Assembly: GCA_900317925.1 (NCBI GenBank)
Contig: ONIQ01000013.1
Location: 26,029 to 90,028, forward strand
From: an uncultured Bacteroidales bacterium
GTDB taxonomy: Bacteria; Bacteroidota; Bacteroidia; Bacteroidales; UBA932
Direction of reading: 5' to 3'
Length of the DNA stretch: 64,000 nt
Below are positions 9,575 through 17,721 of this stretch, in pieces. The notes below the pieces were generated by a model. That model did not search any database. It saw only the letters and a program-made list of their open reading frames with translations, and was not told the origin of the DNA. How positions within the stretch are numbered: position 1 is the stretch's first letter; each line of letters begins with the position of its first letter. Made by a program: the position numbers and the translations under genes.

Positions 9575-10549
9575 TTAATAGAAGAGGGAAAGCAATTCTT
9601 CGGGTGATAGACCGTCGAAATAGAGGGTAGGACGAGCGTTGACGAGGCGTTCTAAGAGGGCCGACCGATCGAATCGGCAGCCTTCCAGCGCTGCGGAAAG
9701 GCCCTCGGCCGGTAGGTTCCCCAGAAAATCTCCGCCAAACTGCAAGCTGTGGATGCATCCGTTGTCAATACGCCAAGTAGCCAGGACCGTGCCGCAGGAG
9801 AACTTCCGGCTCGCAGAGAAATCGGCCCGGTGCGAGCGGCCGTAATTCCATTCCCAGGTACGGAATTTGGTATCGGCTTCGCGAGAAATGGCTCCCAACT
9901 GCTCCTGTGTAAGGGAAAGGAGACCATCGCCCGCCGAGAGAATTTGCTGAAGAGCGGACTGGAAAGCCTGGATTGTAGTAAATTGCGGCAAATAATCCTT
10001 CAGATTGGCTACCCGGCTGCGGACCGATGCGACGCCCGCGGCAGAAAGTTTGCTGCCTGGCACAGCCAGTGCGGCGGTCAGCTCGGTCAGATCTACATCG
10101 AACATCAGGGTACCATGCACCATCAGCCGATCCTTCCAGACCCGTTTGGCATAGCCCGAGCATTTGCGGCCGTCCACCAGGATATCGTTCCGGCCGGTAA
10201 GTTCGGCGGCGACCCCCAGGTGCCGGAGGGCGTTCACGATAAAATCCAGATAGTCTGGGTAATCCCTGTCCAGGTCACGCGAACGGCCCACGATGGTATA
10301 ATTCAGGTTGTTCAGGTCGTGATATACGGCCCCGCCACCCGTTACCCGCCGCGCCAGGACGATGTTTTTTTGGGCCAAGTAATCCAGATTGACTTCGGCA
10401 AAGGCATTCTGGTTAAAGCCGATAATAACAGAAGGCCGGTTCTGCCACAGATAGAACACGGGCTCGTCCAATGGAAACTGTTCCAGGATAAACTCGTCAA
10501 ACGCCATGTTCCAGTGTGGATCGGTGGACTGGTTCGTCAGATAAAGCAT
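9575..10549 (-). CDS. lplA: Lipoate--protein ligase
   Basis: Activates free lipoate with ATP and attaches it to a lysine of E2 or GcvH lipoyl domains. 324 residues. The signature RRVTGGGAVYHD is at about residues 67-78, and GRKCSGYAKRVW with the lipoyl-AMP-binding lysine comes later. The N-terminus MLYLTNQSTDPHWNMAFDE is family-typical, and the C-terminal accessory domain is present. Its obvious local client is the E2 encoded at 21.6-22.9 kb. It is transcribed alone from the promoter at 10572-10603, facing away from the transglycosylase gene. The 82 bases between its 3' end and the convergent hydrolase gene hold no clear terminator. Confidence 0.95.
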   Translation of the reverse strand: MLYLTNQSTDPHWNMAFDEFILEQFPLDEPVFYLWQNRPSVIIGFNQNAFAEVNLDYLAQKNIVLARRVTGGGAVYHDLNNLNYTIVGRSRDLDRDYPDYLDFIVNALRHLGVAAELTGRNDILVDGRKCSGYAKRVWKDRLMVHGTLMFDVDLTELTAALAVPGSKLSAAGVASVRSRVANLKDYLPQFTTIQAFQSALQQILSAGDGLLSLTQEQLGAISREADTKFRTWEWNYGRSHRADFSASRKFSCGTVLATWRIDNGCIHSLQFGGDFLGNLPAEGLSAALEGCRFDRSALLERLVNARPTLYFDGLSPEELLSLFY

Positions 10550-10571
10550 CGTACTTACCTACTTGTAGGAA

Positions 10572-10603
10572 CAAAGATACGGAATTATTCCGCGAATGAC
10601 AAT
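10572..10603 (-). promoter_or_regulatory. lplA promoter (Bacteroidota sigma-AB type)
   Basis: Read on the minus strand: a -33 element ATTG (10600-10603), a 20-base spacer, and the -7 box TATCTTTG (10572-10579), an exact fit to TAnnTTTG. Predicted start about 4 bases after the box gives a leader of about 19 bases to the lplA ATG at 10549. Confidence 0.7.
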
Positions 10604-10633
10604 CAAGTTCCTTTTTATTTGGCGTGGTACGAA

Positions 10634-10665
10634 TTTGCGAAAGACCACGTAGATTTGTATATTTG
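10634..10665 (+). promoter_or_regulatory. Promoter of lytic transglycosylase gene
   Basis: TTTG (10634-10637), a 20-base spacer, and TATATTTG (10658-10665) match the Bacteroidota promoter consensus. The box ends only 6 bases before the ATG at 10672, so the expected transcript would carry a leader of only about 3 bases. Confidence 0.65.
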
Positions 10666-10671
10666 TTTCGT

Positions 10672-11532
10672 ATGCGTAGAATTACAATCACTATCCTGTT
10701 GTTTTTGGCAGCCGTCTCTCTGGACGCCCAGACGGTAGATCAGTTCCATGTGCCGGCACCGAAAGTCCCGGCCTATGTCGTTTTTGCGGGCGATACCATC
10801 CGGATCGATACCCCCGAACGCATCGAGCGGATGGACCGCGAGCTGCTGTCTTTCACCAACATGCACACCATTTCGGTCCTGATGCTCAAACGCTCTAAAA
10901 GGGTGTTCGCCCAGATTGTGCCCATCTTGCGAAAAGAGCGGATTCCGGAAGACCTGAAATACCTCTGCGCCATTGAGTGCAACCTGGACCCCAAGGCCCT
11001 TTCCAGTGCGGGTGCTGCCGGATTCTGGCAGTTTACCAAGGCCACCGGCCGGCATTACGGCCTGGAAGTGGGAGACGAGGTGGATGAACGCTATCATCCC
11101 GAAAAAGCCACCCGGGCCGCGTGCCAGTATTTGCGCGAGGCCTACGCCAAATATGGGGACTGGATGACGGTGGCGGCTAGTTACAATGCCGGTCAGGCAG
11201 GAATCAGCCGCCGGCTGGAAGAACAGCAGGAAGAATCGGCCCTGGAACTTTGGCTCCCCGAGGAAACGGCGCGCTACATGTTCCGCATCCTGGCAGCCAA
11301 GCTGTTTTTCGAGCGCCCCGAGCGCTTCGGTTTCCATGTCCCGGAGAAGGATTATTATCCGGCCCGCACCGTCCGGAAGAAGGTAGAAATAAAAGAGGCG
11401 GTGCCGAGCCTGGTCGATTTTGCCAAGGCGAACGGCACCACCTATTCCAAATTGCGCGAAGCCAATCTGTGGCTCCGGTCCGATAAACTGACCAATAAAG
11501 CGGCCAAGACCTATACGGTAATCATCCCGTAA
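10672..11532 (+). CDS. Secreted lytic transglycosylase, MltD-like with C-terminal LysM-like repeat
   Basis: Cleaves the glycan strand of peptidoglycan in the periplasm. 286 residues from ATG 10672 (MRRITITILLFLAAVSLDAQ), a clear signal peptide cleaved after DAQ; an upstream in-frame ATG would put a non-signal sequence in front. The SLT family-1 fold has the catalytic Glu at about residue 102 (LCAIECNLDPKA), followed by SSAGAAGFWQF and AASYNAGQ. The last ~50 residues (VPSLVDFAKANGTTYSKL... ending YTVIIP) resemble a LysM-like glycan-binding repeat. It stands alone, convergent with the aldolase gene (15-base gap). Confidence 0.9.
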   Translation: MRRITITILLFLAAVSLDAQTVDQFHVPAPKVPAYVVFAGDTIRIDTPERIERMDRELLSFTNMHTISVLMLKRSKRVFAQIVPILRKERIPEDLKYLCAIECNLDPKALSSAGAAGFWQFTKATGRHYGLEVGDEVDERYHPEKATRAACQYLREAYAKYGDWMTVAASYNAGQAGISRRLEEQQEESALELWLPEETARYMFRILAAKLFFERPERFGFHVPEKDYYPARTVRKKVEIKEAVPSLVDFAKANGTTYSKLREANLWLRSDKLTNKAAKTYTVIIP

Positions 11533-11547
11533 AGTCCTTCAAAAAGC

Positions 11548-12852
11548 CTACTCGCCCACGTGGAAGGCCTTGCGGAGCTCTTCCACCTGTTCGTCGTTGA
11601 TGGGATGCAGCTTGCCTACCGGGGCGGCCATGATGAGGGAACGGGCACTGAAGTCCGCCACCTCCAGCCGGTCGAAGGTGTTGATAAGCTTGTCTCCCGT
11701 CACGATCACTGAGTCGTTTTCCAGCAGCACGCAAGGGCGTGTCTTGAACTCCTCGGCCACCCCTTCCAGGTTGTCGTACTGGCTGCCGAAGGGGAAGCGC
11801 GGCACATCCTGCAGGAAAATCCAGCTCTCCGGAATGGTCCGCACGTTGAACTCCACGCCCGTGGTGCAGTAGCCCATCAAAGCAGGGCTCTGCGTCAGGA
11901 TGATGGAGTTGATCTTCGGATTGCGACGGTAGATCTCATGATGCAGGGCCACGCTGCGGCTGGCCATCTTGCCGGCTTCCACCATCCCGTTTTTCACCTG
12001 GACGATGTCGCCCGGTTCGATGTCCCAGCGCTGCACGTTGGAGGGAGTAATGAGGAAGTCGTCCCCGCGCCAGCGGATGGATGCGGTTCCATAGGAGGAG
12101 CACATGAGGCCCTGCGAGCAGGCGCGGCGTACAATGGTGCAGATTTCCGTGCGGATGGCCCGCTCGTCGGACGGATATTTCACGTTCATGAAGGGCCGCA
12201 GGTTGGTGTTGATGGCCTGCTCGTGCCGCAGAATCTGTTCCTCGGTAAGGAATTTCGGCTCGCCCAAAGTCTTGGCATTCAGGATGGTACGGGCGCAGAG
12301 CTCCAGGGTTTCAAACCGCTGGTAGGCATCGGCGATATCCTCGCCCATCAGGACCACGCCGTGGTTCTCCATGATGACGGCCTTGTAGTCCGGGTTCTTC
12401 TTGAACTCGTGCGCAATCTTCTCGCCCAGCAGCTCACTGCCCGGCAGGGCATAGGGGGCGAAACCCACGGGGCCGCAAACGCTGCGGGCCTGCGGGATGA
12501 TGCTGGTGTCCGGAATCTGGTGGACGATGCTGAAGGTAACCAGTCCCGGGGGATGGGCGTGGATCACCGAGTGCATTTTCGGGCGGATCTTGTACAACGC
12601 CCGGTGGAAAGGATACTCGGAAGAAGGCCGGTGGGGGCCGATGACGGTGCCGTCCGGTTTCACGCAAATAATGTCGGCGGGGGTAAGGGAACCCTTGTCG
12701 ATACCGGCAGGGGTAATCCAAATGTCCCCGTTGTCGTCCATGATGGACACGTTACCACCCGAGGTGGTGGTCATTCCGCTGCGATAGATACGCCCGATGA
12801 TGATGGCGATCTGCTCTGCGGGATGCATGAGTTTTACATCCAGTTGTTTCAT
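11548..12852 (-). CDS. Tandem class II aldolase/adducin protein, second domain degenerate
   Basis: 434 residues made of two class II aldolase domains. The first is complete: SGGNVS (31-36), a Glu at 79 (SSEYPFH), the zinc pair in HAHP (98-101) and ENHG (162-165). The second (about 215-434) keeps the fold outline, but LTQSP stands where HxHP should be (319-323) and LENDS replaces ENHG (377-381), so it cannot bind zinc in the normal way. Such enzymes cleave ketose 1-phosphates to dihydroxyacetone phosphate and an aldehyde; the substrate here is unknown. It is the last gene of the minus-strand operon that also encodes a SorE-like dehydrogenase, 16 bases upstream. Confidence 0.85.
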   Translation of the reverse strand: MKQLDVKLMHPAEQIAIIIGRIYRSGMTTTSGGNVSIMDDNGDIWITPAGIDKGSLTPADIICVKPDGTVIGPHRPSSEYPFHRALYKIRPKMHSVIHAHPPGLVTFSIVHQIPDTSIIPQARSVCGPVGFAPYALPGSELLGEKIAHEFKKNPDYKAVIMENHGVVLMGEDIADAYQRFETLELCARTILNAKTLGEPKFLTEEQILRHEQAINTNLRPFMNVKYPSDERAIRTEICTIVRRACSQGLMCSSYGTASIRWRGDDFLITPSNVQRWDIEPGDIVQVKNGMVEAGKMASRSVALHHEIYRRNPKINSIILTQSPALMGYCTTGVEFNVRTIPESWIFLQDVPRFPFGSQYDNLEGVAEEFKTRPCVLLENDSVIVTGDKLINTFDRLEVADFSARSLIMAAPVGKLHPINDEQVEELRKAFHVGE

Positions 12853-12868
12853 TAACTTTAATTAAATG

Positions 12869-14143
12869 TTACAGTTCGTTTGCGTGGGCGAGGAGGTAAT
12901 TTTCGGCCTCTACGCTCCACAAGCCGTTGTGGGCGGCGCAGATATCGGCCAGGCGGGCAAAAACCGGACTGGTTTTGCCTTTCTCGGCGAAATCCGCGAT
13001 AGCCGTAAGCGGCATTTCAATATGGGTATAAATCAGCTTCTTCCCGCCCGGAATGGAAGGCAGGTTGAGCGTTGTGTCGATAACGGCATTCAGTCCGCCG
13101 ATATGGGTGACCAGGCCGGCCGGGTCCAGTCCGGCGGACAGCATCACCAGGGCCTCTTTCATGTCGTCGTTGTTGCCGCCGCTGGTGCCCACTACGTGCG
13201 ACTGGTTGTAGTGCACGTCGTAGAAATTGAACGGAGCCTTGAACGGGGCCTTGGAAGGGCCGGCAAAGAAATTCAGGCAACCGTCGAAGGCCAGGATATC
13301 GTCGGCCTGCTCCACTACCGGGGCCACCGGAGCAAAGCAGAATACGTCATCGTAGCCGGTTCCGCCGGAAATTTCCATCAGCATGGCGGCCGGATCTTCC
13401 ACGCCACCCGTGTTGATGTACCGCAGGTCGATTCCGCGCGATGCGGCGAATTCCACCGTGTACAAGGTTGCGGCGCGGTCCAGGCGTTCCTGGTTGATAT
13501 CGGTAACCACCATCAGCGAAGGCCGGCGGTCGTCCCGATGCAGGGCATAGTTGATGGCGGCCAGGCCCATCGGACCCACACCCGCCAGCAGGGCCATCTT
13601 GCCGCCCTGTTTGATCTCCATGCTATGGACATAGGAGCCGGGATGCGTATGGTAGTTGGCGTGCATCGCCCCGATCACGCAGGAAAGCGGCTCACTCAGC
13701 GAGGCGGGGTAAAAGCCTTCGCCGGTATATTGCAGCAGGCAGCCTTTTTCCATCACCTCGTTCGGGATGATGATATAGGTCGCATCGCCGCCCGCATACG
13801 GGTAGGAATAACCCGGGGCGCTGTACAGGCCCGCAGGACCACCTTCGTAGTTGATGGCCGGCTGGATGGAGAACTTGTCTCCGGGTTTGAACTGACCCTG
13901 CCATTTCTTGCCCACGGTGATAATCTCGCCTGCGAACTCGTGGCCGATGATGACCGGTTTCTCGGCGATGTTGCGGGGCACACGCTTGTGGGTATCGGCC
14001 TGATGGGCGGCCTTGTAGGATGACATACAGATGGAATCGCTGACGACTTTGGCGAGAATTTCGTCTTCGCGCGGCTCCGGAAGCTCGAAGGTCTCGAGCC
14101 GGAGGTCGTCTTTCCCGTGGATTCTGACAGCTTTTGTCTGCAT
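12869..14143 (-). CDS. Zinc-dependent medium-chain dehydrogenase, L-sorbose-1-phosphate reductase-like
   Basis: 424 residues of the medium-chain alcohol dehydrogenase fold. Catalytic zinc ligands are suggested by C39 (DSICMSSYK), H68-E69 (IIGHEFAG) and E151 (LSEPLSC). The Rossmann start LLAGVGPMGLAAINY is at about 183-197. The four-Cys structural zinc loop of classical ADHs is absent. Length and sequence pattern resemble the SorE/YggP group that reduces or oxidises sugar phosphates such as sorbose 1-phosphate; that substrate is an inference from family, not shown. It sits between two aldolase genes, so oxidation of a sugar phosphate before or after aldol cleavage is a sensible guess. Confidence 0.82.
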   Translation of the reverse strand: MQTKAVRIHGKDDLRLETFELPEPREDEILAKVVSDSICMSSYKAAHQADTHKRVPRNIAEKPVIIGHEFAGEIITVGKKWQGQFKPGDKFSIQPAINYEGGPAGLYSAPGYSYPYAGGDATYIIIPNEVMEKGCLLQYTGEGFYPASLSEPLSCVIGAMHANYHTHPGSYVHSMEIKQGGKMALLAGVGPMGLAAINYALHRDDRRPSLMVVTDINQERLDRAATLYTVEFAASRGIDLRYINTGGVEDPAAMLMEISGGTGYDDVFCFAPVAPVVEQADDILAFDGCLNFFAGPSKAPFKAPFNFYDVHYNQSHVVGTSGGNNDDMKEALVMLSAGLDPAGLVTHIGGLNAVIDTTLNLPSIPGGKKLIYTHIEMPLTAIADFAEKGKTSPVFARLADICAAHNGLWSVEAENYLLAHANEL

Positions 14144-14162
14144 ATTCTTGATTATTAGTGAT

Positions 14163-16103
14163 TTATGCTAGCATAACTTGACCGCCGGTAACAGGGATGG
14201 CCTGGCCGGTCTCTCCGGTCTGCTCAATGGCATAAAGGATGGCCTTGGTCACATCCACCGGATTGCAGCCCTTGTGCATGGGCACTTTGGAGAGGTAATA
14301 CTCTTTCACATCTTCTACCGTCTTGGCACCGGGAACTTTTCCGGCGTGTAGATACTGGACATACAGGCCCTTCTCCGGATCGCTCCACAGCGGTCCGTCC
14401 AGGTAGTTGCCCGGGCAGATGCTGTTTACTTTGATGCGGAAGGGGGCCAGCTCCAGGGCGAAGGATTGGGTGAGGCCGATGCCGCCGAACTTGCTGCCGG
14501 CGTAGGCAAAATTCGCCTTGCTGCCCACCAAGCCGCTCTTGCTGTTCACCTGGACGATATCGGCAAAATAATCCGGGTCTGCGGCGGTTTGCAGTTTCAT
14601 GACATGCTGGGCCACCTTGGCGCAGTAGAAATAGGCGCTGTAGTTGATCTTGGTCACGAACTCCAGGTTCTCGGGGGTCATGGCTTCAAGGTCTCCGGCC
14701 CGCACCACGCCAGCATTGCTGACGAAGGTGTCCAGCGCACCGAAGTTGCAAATGGTGGTCTTGATGAGGTTGTTCAGGCTGTCCATGTCGGCTACGTTCG
14801 TCTTTACGAAGATGGCGCGATTGCTGCGGGCCAGTTCGTTGAAGGAGGCGGCCGTCTTCTCGCCGGTAACCTCGTTCAGGTCGGCCACCACAATGTTGGC
14901 ACCTTCCTTCATCAGTTCGCGGGCAATGCCCTCGCCGAAGCCCTGGGCTGCTCCCGTGACGATGATGGTCTTGCCTTCTACGCGTCCGCGGGCACCGCCA
15001 GCCCCCACGGTACGGCGGTAATTCTCCACCTCCCAGTTATCGATAAAGTCTATCCAGGCAGGCTCCATGCCGTGTTCTCCGCCGAAGGAGCGGGCGTAGA
15101 AAGCCACCTTCATGGCATCCAGGAAGACTTCCGTGATGACGCGGGCGTTCTTGGCGTTGTCACCCACGGCTACCAGGCCGATGCCTTTGATTAGCAGCAC
15201 CTTGGGGGTGTGGCCCCTGCGGGTGACATAGGCTTCGATTTTTTCTTCGGCCTCGGCCGCCTTGTCGTCGGAGTCAATGACGATGTATTCGCTCTTGCAA
15301 TAGACGATGCCGTCGGGCGAGAAGGGTGTGAGGACGCCTTTCGGGTTGGCCAGGAATTCATCTACCAGGGCGTTTTTGGTAACCTGAAGGGTCTTGAGGC
15401 CGCGTCCGCCGCGGGACAGGATCTGCCGGATGGCGGGAAGCACTTCGCTCACGCAGTCGCACACAGGTGTTTCCCCTTCCGGGAGGGGGGCCACCAGGGC
15501 TTCCAGCTTTGTCATTACGTCCTCATAAATAGCATCGATTTCTGCTACCGTATCGGCGGCTACGAAGATGCCGTGGTTCTGCAGGAAGATGACCTGCGGC
15601 TCGCTGCCGCGCTGTGCTTTCCACTGTCCGATGGCATCGTACACCTTCTTGAAGAGGGTGTAACCCGGATCGGTATAGCTCACGTAAAGGGCGTCCGGGA
15701 AGAGTTCCGCACAGCGTTTTTCGGCCGTCACGGAGCACATGAGGCCGTTCACCAGCGTGGGATGCAGGTGAACGACATAGCTGAAATTCATGCAGTTGTG
15801 CAGAGACGTCTCTACCGAGGGGCGGCGTCCGCGGGTAAGGTTGGCATCGGCCAGGTCTTCCTTGACCCGGGCTTCACGCTCCGTTGCATCGGCCGGGTAG
15901 GTTTTGGTGGCCATGGCGTCCAGACGGACGCGGTCCATGACGGCAAAGCCCTCTTCGTCAATGGTGGCCAGGGCGTGACCACTGGCCTTCACCCAAAGAT
16001 GGGTGGCGTCTTTATAGGAGGTGTTGCCGCCTCCGGCAATCACAAACCGGCTGTCAGCACCATATTTGCGGGATACCGCAATGAGGTTGTCTATTTCTTT
16101 CAT
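14163..16103 (-). CDS. Bifunctional class II aldolase / short-chain dehydrogenase (RhaE-W/YuxG-like)
   Basis: 646 residues from MKEIDNLIAV; an in-frame start 25 codons upstream would run into the preceding gene. The N-terminal aldolase half has GGGNTS (24-29), Glu98 in SVETSLH, zinc ligands in HLHP (112-115) and LQNHGIFV. The C-terminal half is a short-chain dehydrogenase: TGAAQGFGEG for NAD and the catalytic YAGSK with an upstream Ser in VNSKSG. This architecture matches the RhaEW/YuxG type, which splits rhamnulose 1-phosphate and oxidises the lactaldehyde to lactate. No rhamnose isomerase or kinase is nearby, so the true substrate is open. It lies 5 bases after the small exported gene and 19 before the SorE-like gene. 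Confidence 0.85.
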   Translation of the reverse strand: MKEIDNLIAVSRKYGADSRFVIAGGGNTSYKDATHLWVKASGHALATIDEEGFAVMDRVRLDAMATKTYPADATEREARVKEDLADANLTRGRRPSVETSLHNCMNFSYVVHLHPTLVNGLMCSVTAEKRCAELFPDALYVSYTDPGYTLFKKVYDAIGQWKAQRGSEPQVIFLQNHGIFVAADTVAEIDAIYEDVMTKLEALVAPLPEGETPVCDCVSEVLPAIRQILSRGGRGLKTLQVTKNALVDEFLANPKGVLTPFSPDGIVYCKSEYIVIDSDDKAAEAEEKIEAYVTRRGHTPKVLLIKGIGLVAVGDNAKNARVITEVFLDAMKVAFYARSFGGEHGMEPAWIDFIDNWEVENYRRTVGAGGARGRVEGKTIIVTGAAQGFGEGIARELMKEGANIVVADLNEVTGEKTAASFNELARSNRAIFVKTNVADMDSLNNLIKTTICNFGALDTFVSNAGVVRAGDLEAMTPENLEFVTKINYSAYFYCAKVAQHVMKLQTAADPDYFADIVQVNSKSGLVGSKANFAYAGSKFGGIGLTQSFALELAPFRIKVNSICPGNYLDGPLWSDPEKGLYVQYLHAGKVPGAKTVEDVKEYYLSKVPMHKGCNPVDVTKAILYAIEQTGETGQAIPVTGGQVMLA

Positions 16104-16108
16104 ACTAA

Positions 16109-16678
16109 CTAGAATAAAGTACAATTCGTTATCGCGTAAGATTGCCTTTCCTGCCGAAGTTTCTCGGAGATAGAACACACAGGATGCGATTTGAGGGCAT
16201 TTTCCAGCGCGTGAAATTTGTCAATCGGAATGGAAAGGAACGTCCTATTATTTTCAAAATGAATATCGTATTCTACTTCCCAAACTTGTCCGGTTTCCGG
16301 ATTGACTGCAAATTTTACCAGTATCGAGCTGCTCGGCACGGCGCGATAACGTGCAATTTCCTCTTCGGTAAACACTTGGCGCACACATGCATAGAAGACA
16401 CTGTCATTCACATCCGCAAAGGTCCCCATTCCGGTAGCCCAACTATAGTATTCTCCGGAAGTCGAATCCAACTTATAGCGAAAATCATCACTAAGATAAT
16501 TGCTTTCGTTTTTAATATATATGCTTTTGATTCGCCAGTCCTTTTCTGAATAATCTTTAATGAGATATCGTGTTCCGTCACTACTATAAACATCTGTTCT
16601 GCCCGTATAGTAATTTTGAGCGCTTGCCGAAAGAGCAACCACAGCAACGAAGATAGCAGTAACAAGACCTTGTTTCAT
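16109..16678 (-). CDS. Small exported protein of unknown function, low GC
   Basis: 189 residues starting MKQGLVTAIFVAVVALSASAQ, a clear Sec signal peptide, then a soluble domain without motifs I recognise (NYYTGRTDVYSSDGTRYLIKD near the mature N-terminus; EKLRQERQSYAITNC near the end). The fold class looks like the many small secreted Bacteroidota proteins that lack names. Two points are visible: its DNA is clearly more A/T-rich than its neighbours, and it interrupts an otherwise enzymatic operon between the PHP and aldolase genes, with 2- and 5-base gaps. A later insertion into the operon is plausible. Function unknown. Confidence 0.75.
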   Translation of the reverse strand: MKQGLVTAIFVAVVALSASAQNYYTGRTDVYSSDGTRYLIKDYSEKDWRIKSIYIKNESNYLSDDFRYKLDSTSGEYYSWATGMGTFADVNDSVFYACVRQVFTEEEIARYRAVPSSSILVKFAVNPETGQVWEVEYDIHFENNRTFLSIPIDKFHALENALKSHPVCSISEKLRQERQSYAITNCTLF

Positions 16679-16680
16679 TC

Positions 16681-17718
16681 TTATTGCAAGACCGTTTTCA
16701 GGATTAGATCTTCTCCGGCGGCGGGGCTGTCCAGGCCGGCCTGGTGGGCGGCTACGCTGCAGGCGCCCCGCCAGTTGATGGCGCGGAGCTTTTCGCTCAG
16801 GACCTCGTTGTCGCGGGTACGGAGCCGGATGGGCTCCAGGGCCGGGGTGTTGTGCTCGGAACCGAAGGTCACGATGAATCCCTCGTCCTCCAGGTAACCG
16901 GCATACTGCTCCAGTACCGCAGTGGTGTTGCGGGTGGTGATGAATTCCACGCTGCCGATGCCCCGTTTGCGCAGGGTATCGGCCGCTTTCATCAGGTCGC
17001 CCTCGAAGTCCGTAAAGTTGCCTTTCGCATCGTCGGCCAGGAAGGGATAGGTGGGAATGCCGCCCGCGGCACGGATGATATCGCACACGGTCTCCATGGG
17101 CAGGAAGGCTTTCGGATCCTCGGGGACGAAGGCGGCACCGCCCGCTTTGAGCAGTTTGGAACGCAGTTCGTTCTCCGTCTTGGCGGGATTCTCGGCATCG
17201 GGATACAGGGCCATGCGGAGGGCCTTGGCCAGATGCCGTTCCCGCAGCTGTCCTTTGGTAAGGTTTTTCTTTATCTCGTTGATATCCAATTGGATGTCCT
17301 TTCCGTCAGCCTTCAGCCAGTCGTTGAGTTTGGCACACATCCGCTCCACCTGTGCATTGGACTCGGCTTTCACCTCTTCCAGCTGGCGCTTCGGCGCGCC
17401 CGAGAGCGTGGGAGGGCAGTTAAGCCCTTTTCCGCTCAGGTAGGTGCGGCCCGGGTTGTTCGGGTCGTTTACCCGCAGGCCGGCGGCCTGGTCTTCCTGG
17501 TTCAGCGAGATGAATTCTATATTGAAAAGGGGAAAGAGGTTGCGCCGGGCGCATTCCTCTTTCCACTCTCCATAACCGTCCATGGAATAGAAATCATTGA
17601 TTCCCACCACCTTCACGCCTTCGCGGGCCGCCATGTCCACGGCTTGCCCGATGCTATCGAACGCGCTGAAGGAATACGGCGTGTGCAAATGGGCGTTTAC
17701 ATCGATGATCGTGCTCAT
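16681..17718 (-). CDS. PHP-domain phosphoesterase-like protein
   Basis: 345 residues. The N-terminal HLHTPYS (about residues 10-16) is PHP motif I (HxH, metal binding); the family's later acidic/His ligands are represented by segments such as GINDFYSMDG, FNIEFIS and TFGSEHNTP. A long central insert (about residues 90-185, rich in charged helices) separates motif regions. PHP proteins are metal-dependent phosphoesterases, including histidinol phosphatase and polymerase-associated forms. Which phosphoester is cut here is unknown; in this operon a sugar-phosphate or small phosphate ester is the simplest idea. It lies 3 bases from E1 and 2 bases from the exported gene. Confidence 0.8.
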   Translation of the reverse strand: MSTIIDVNAHLHTPYSFSAFDSIGQAVDMAAREGVKVVGINDFYSMDGYGEWKEECARRNLFPLFNIEFISLNQEDQAAGLRVNDPNNPGRTYLSGKGLNCPPTLSGAPKRQLEEVKAESNAQVERMCAKLNDWLKADGKDIQLDINEIKKNLTKGQLRERHLAKALRMALYPDAENPAKTENELRSKLLKAGGAAFVPEDPKAFLPMETVCDIIRAAGGIPTYPFLADDAKGNFTDFEGDLMKAADTLRKRGIGSVEFITTRNTTAVLEQYAGYLEDEGFIVTFGSEHNTPALEPIRLRTRDNEVLSEKLRAINWRGACSVAAHQAGLDSPAAGEDLILKTVLQ

Positions 17719-17721
17719 AGG

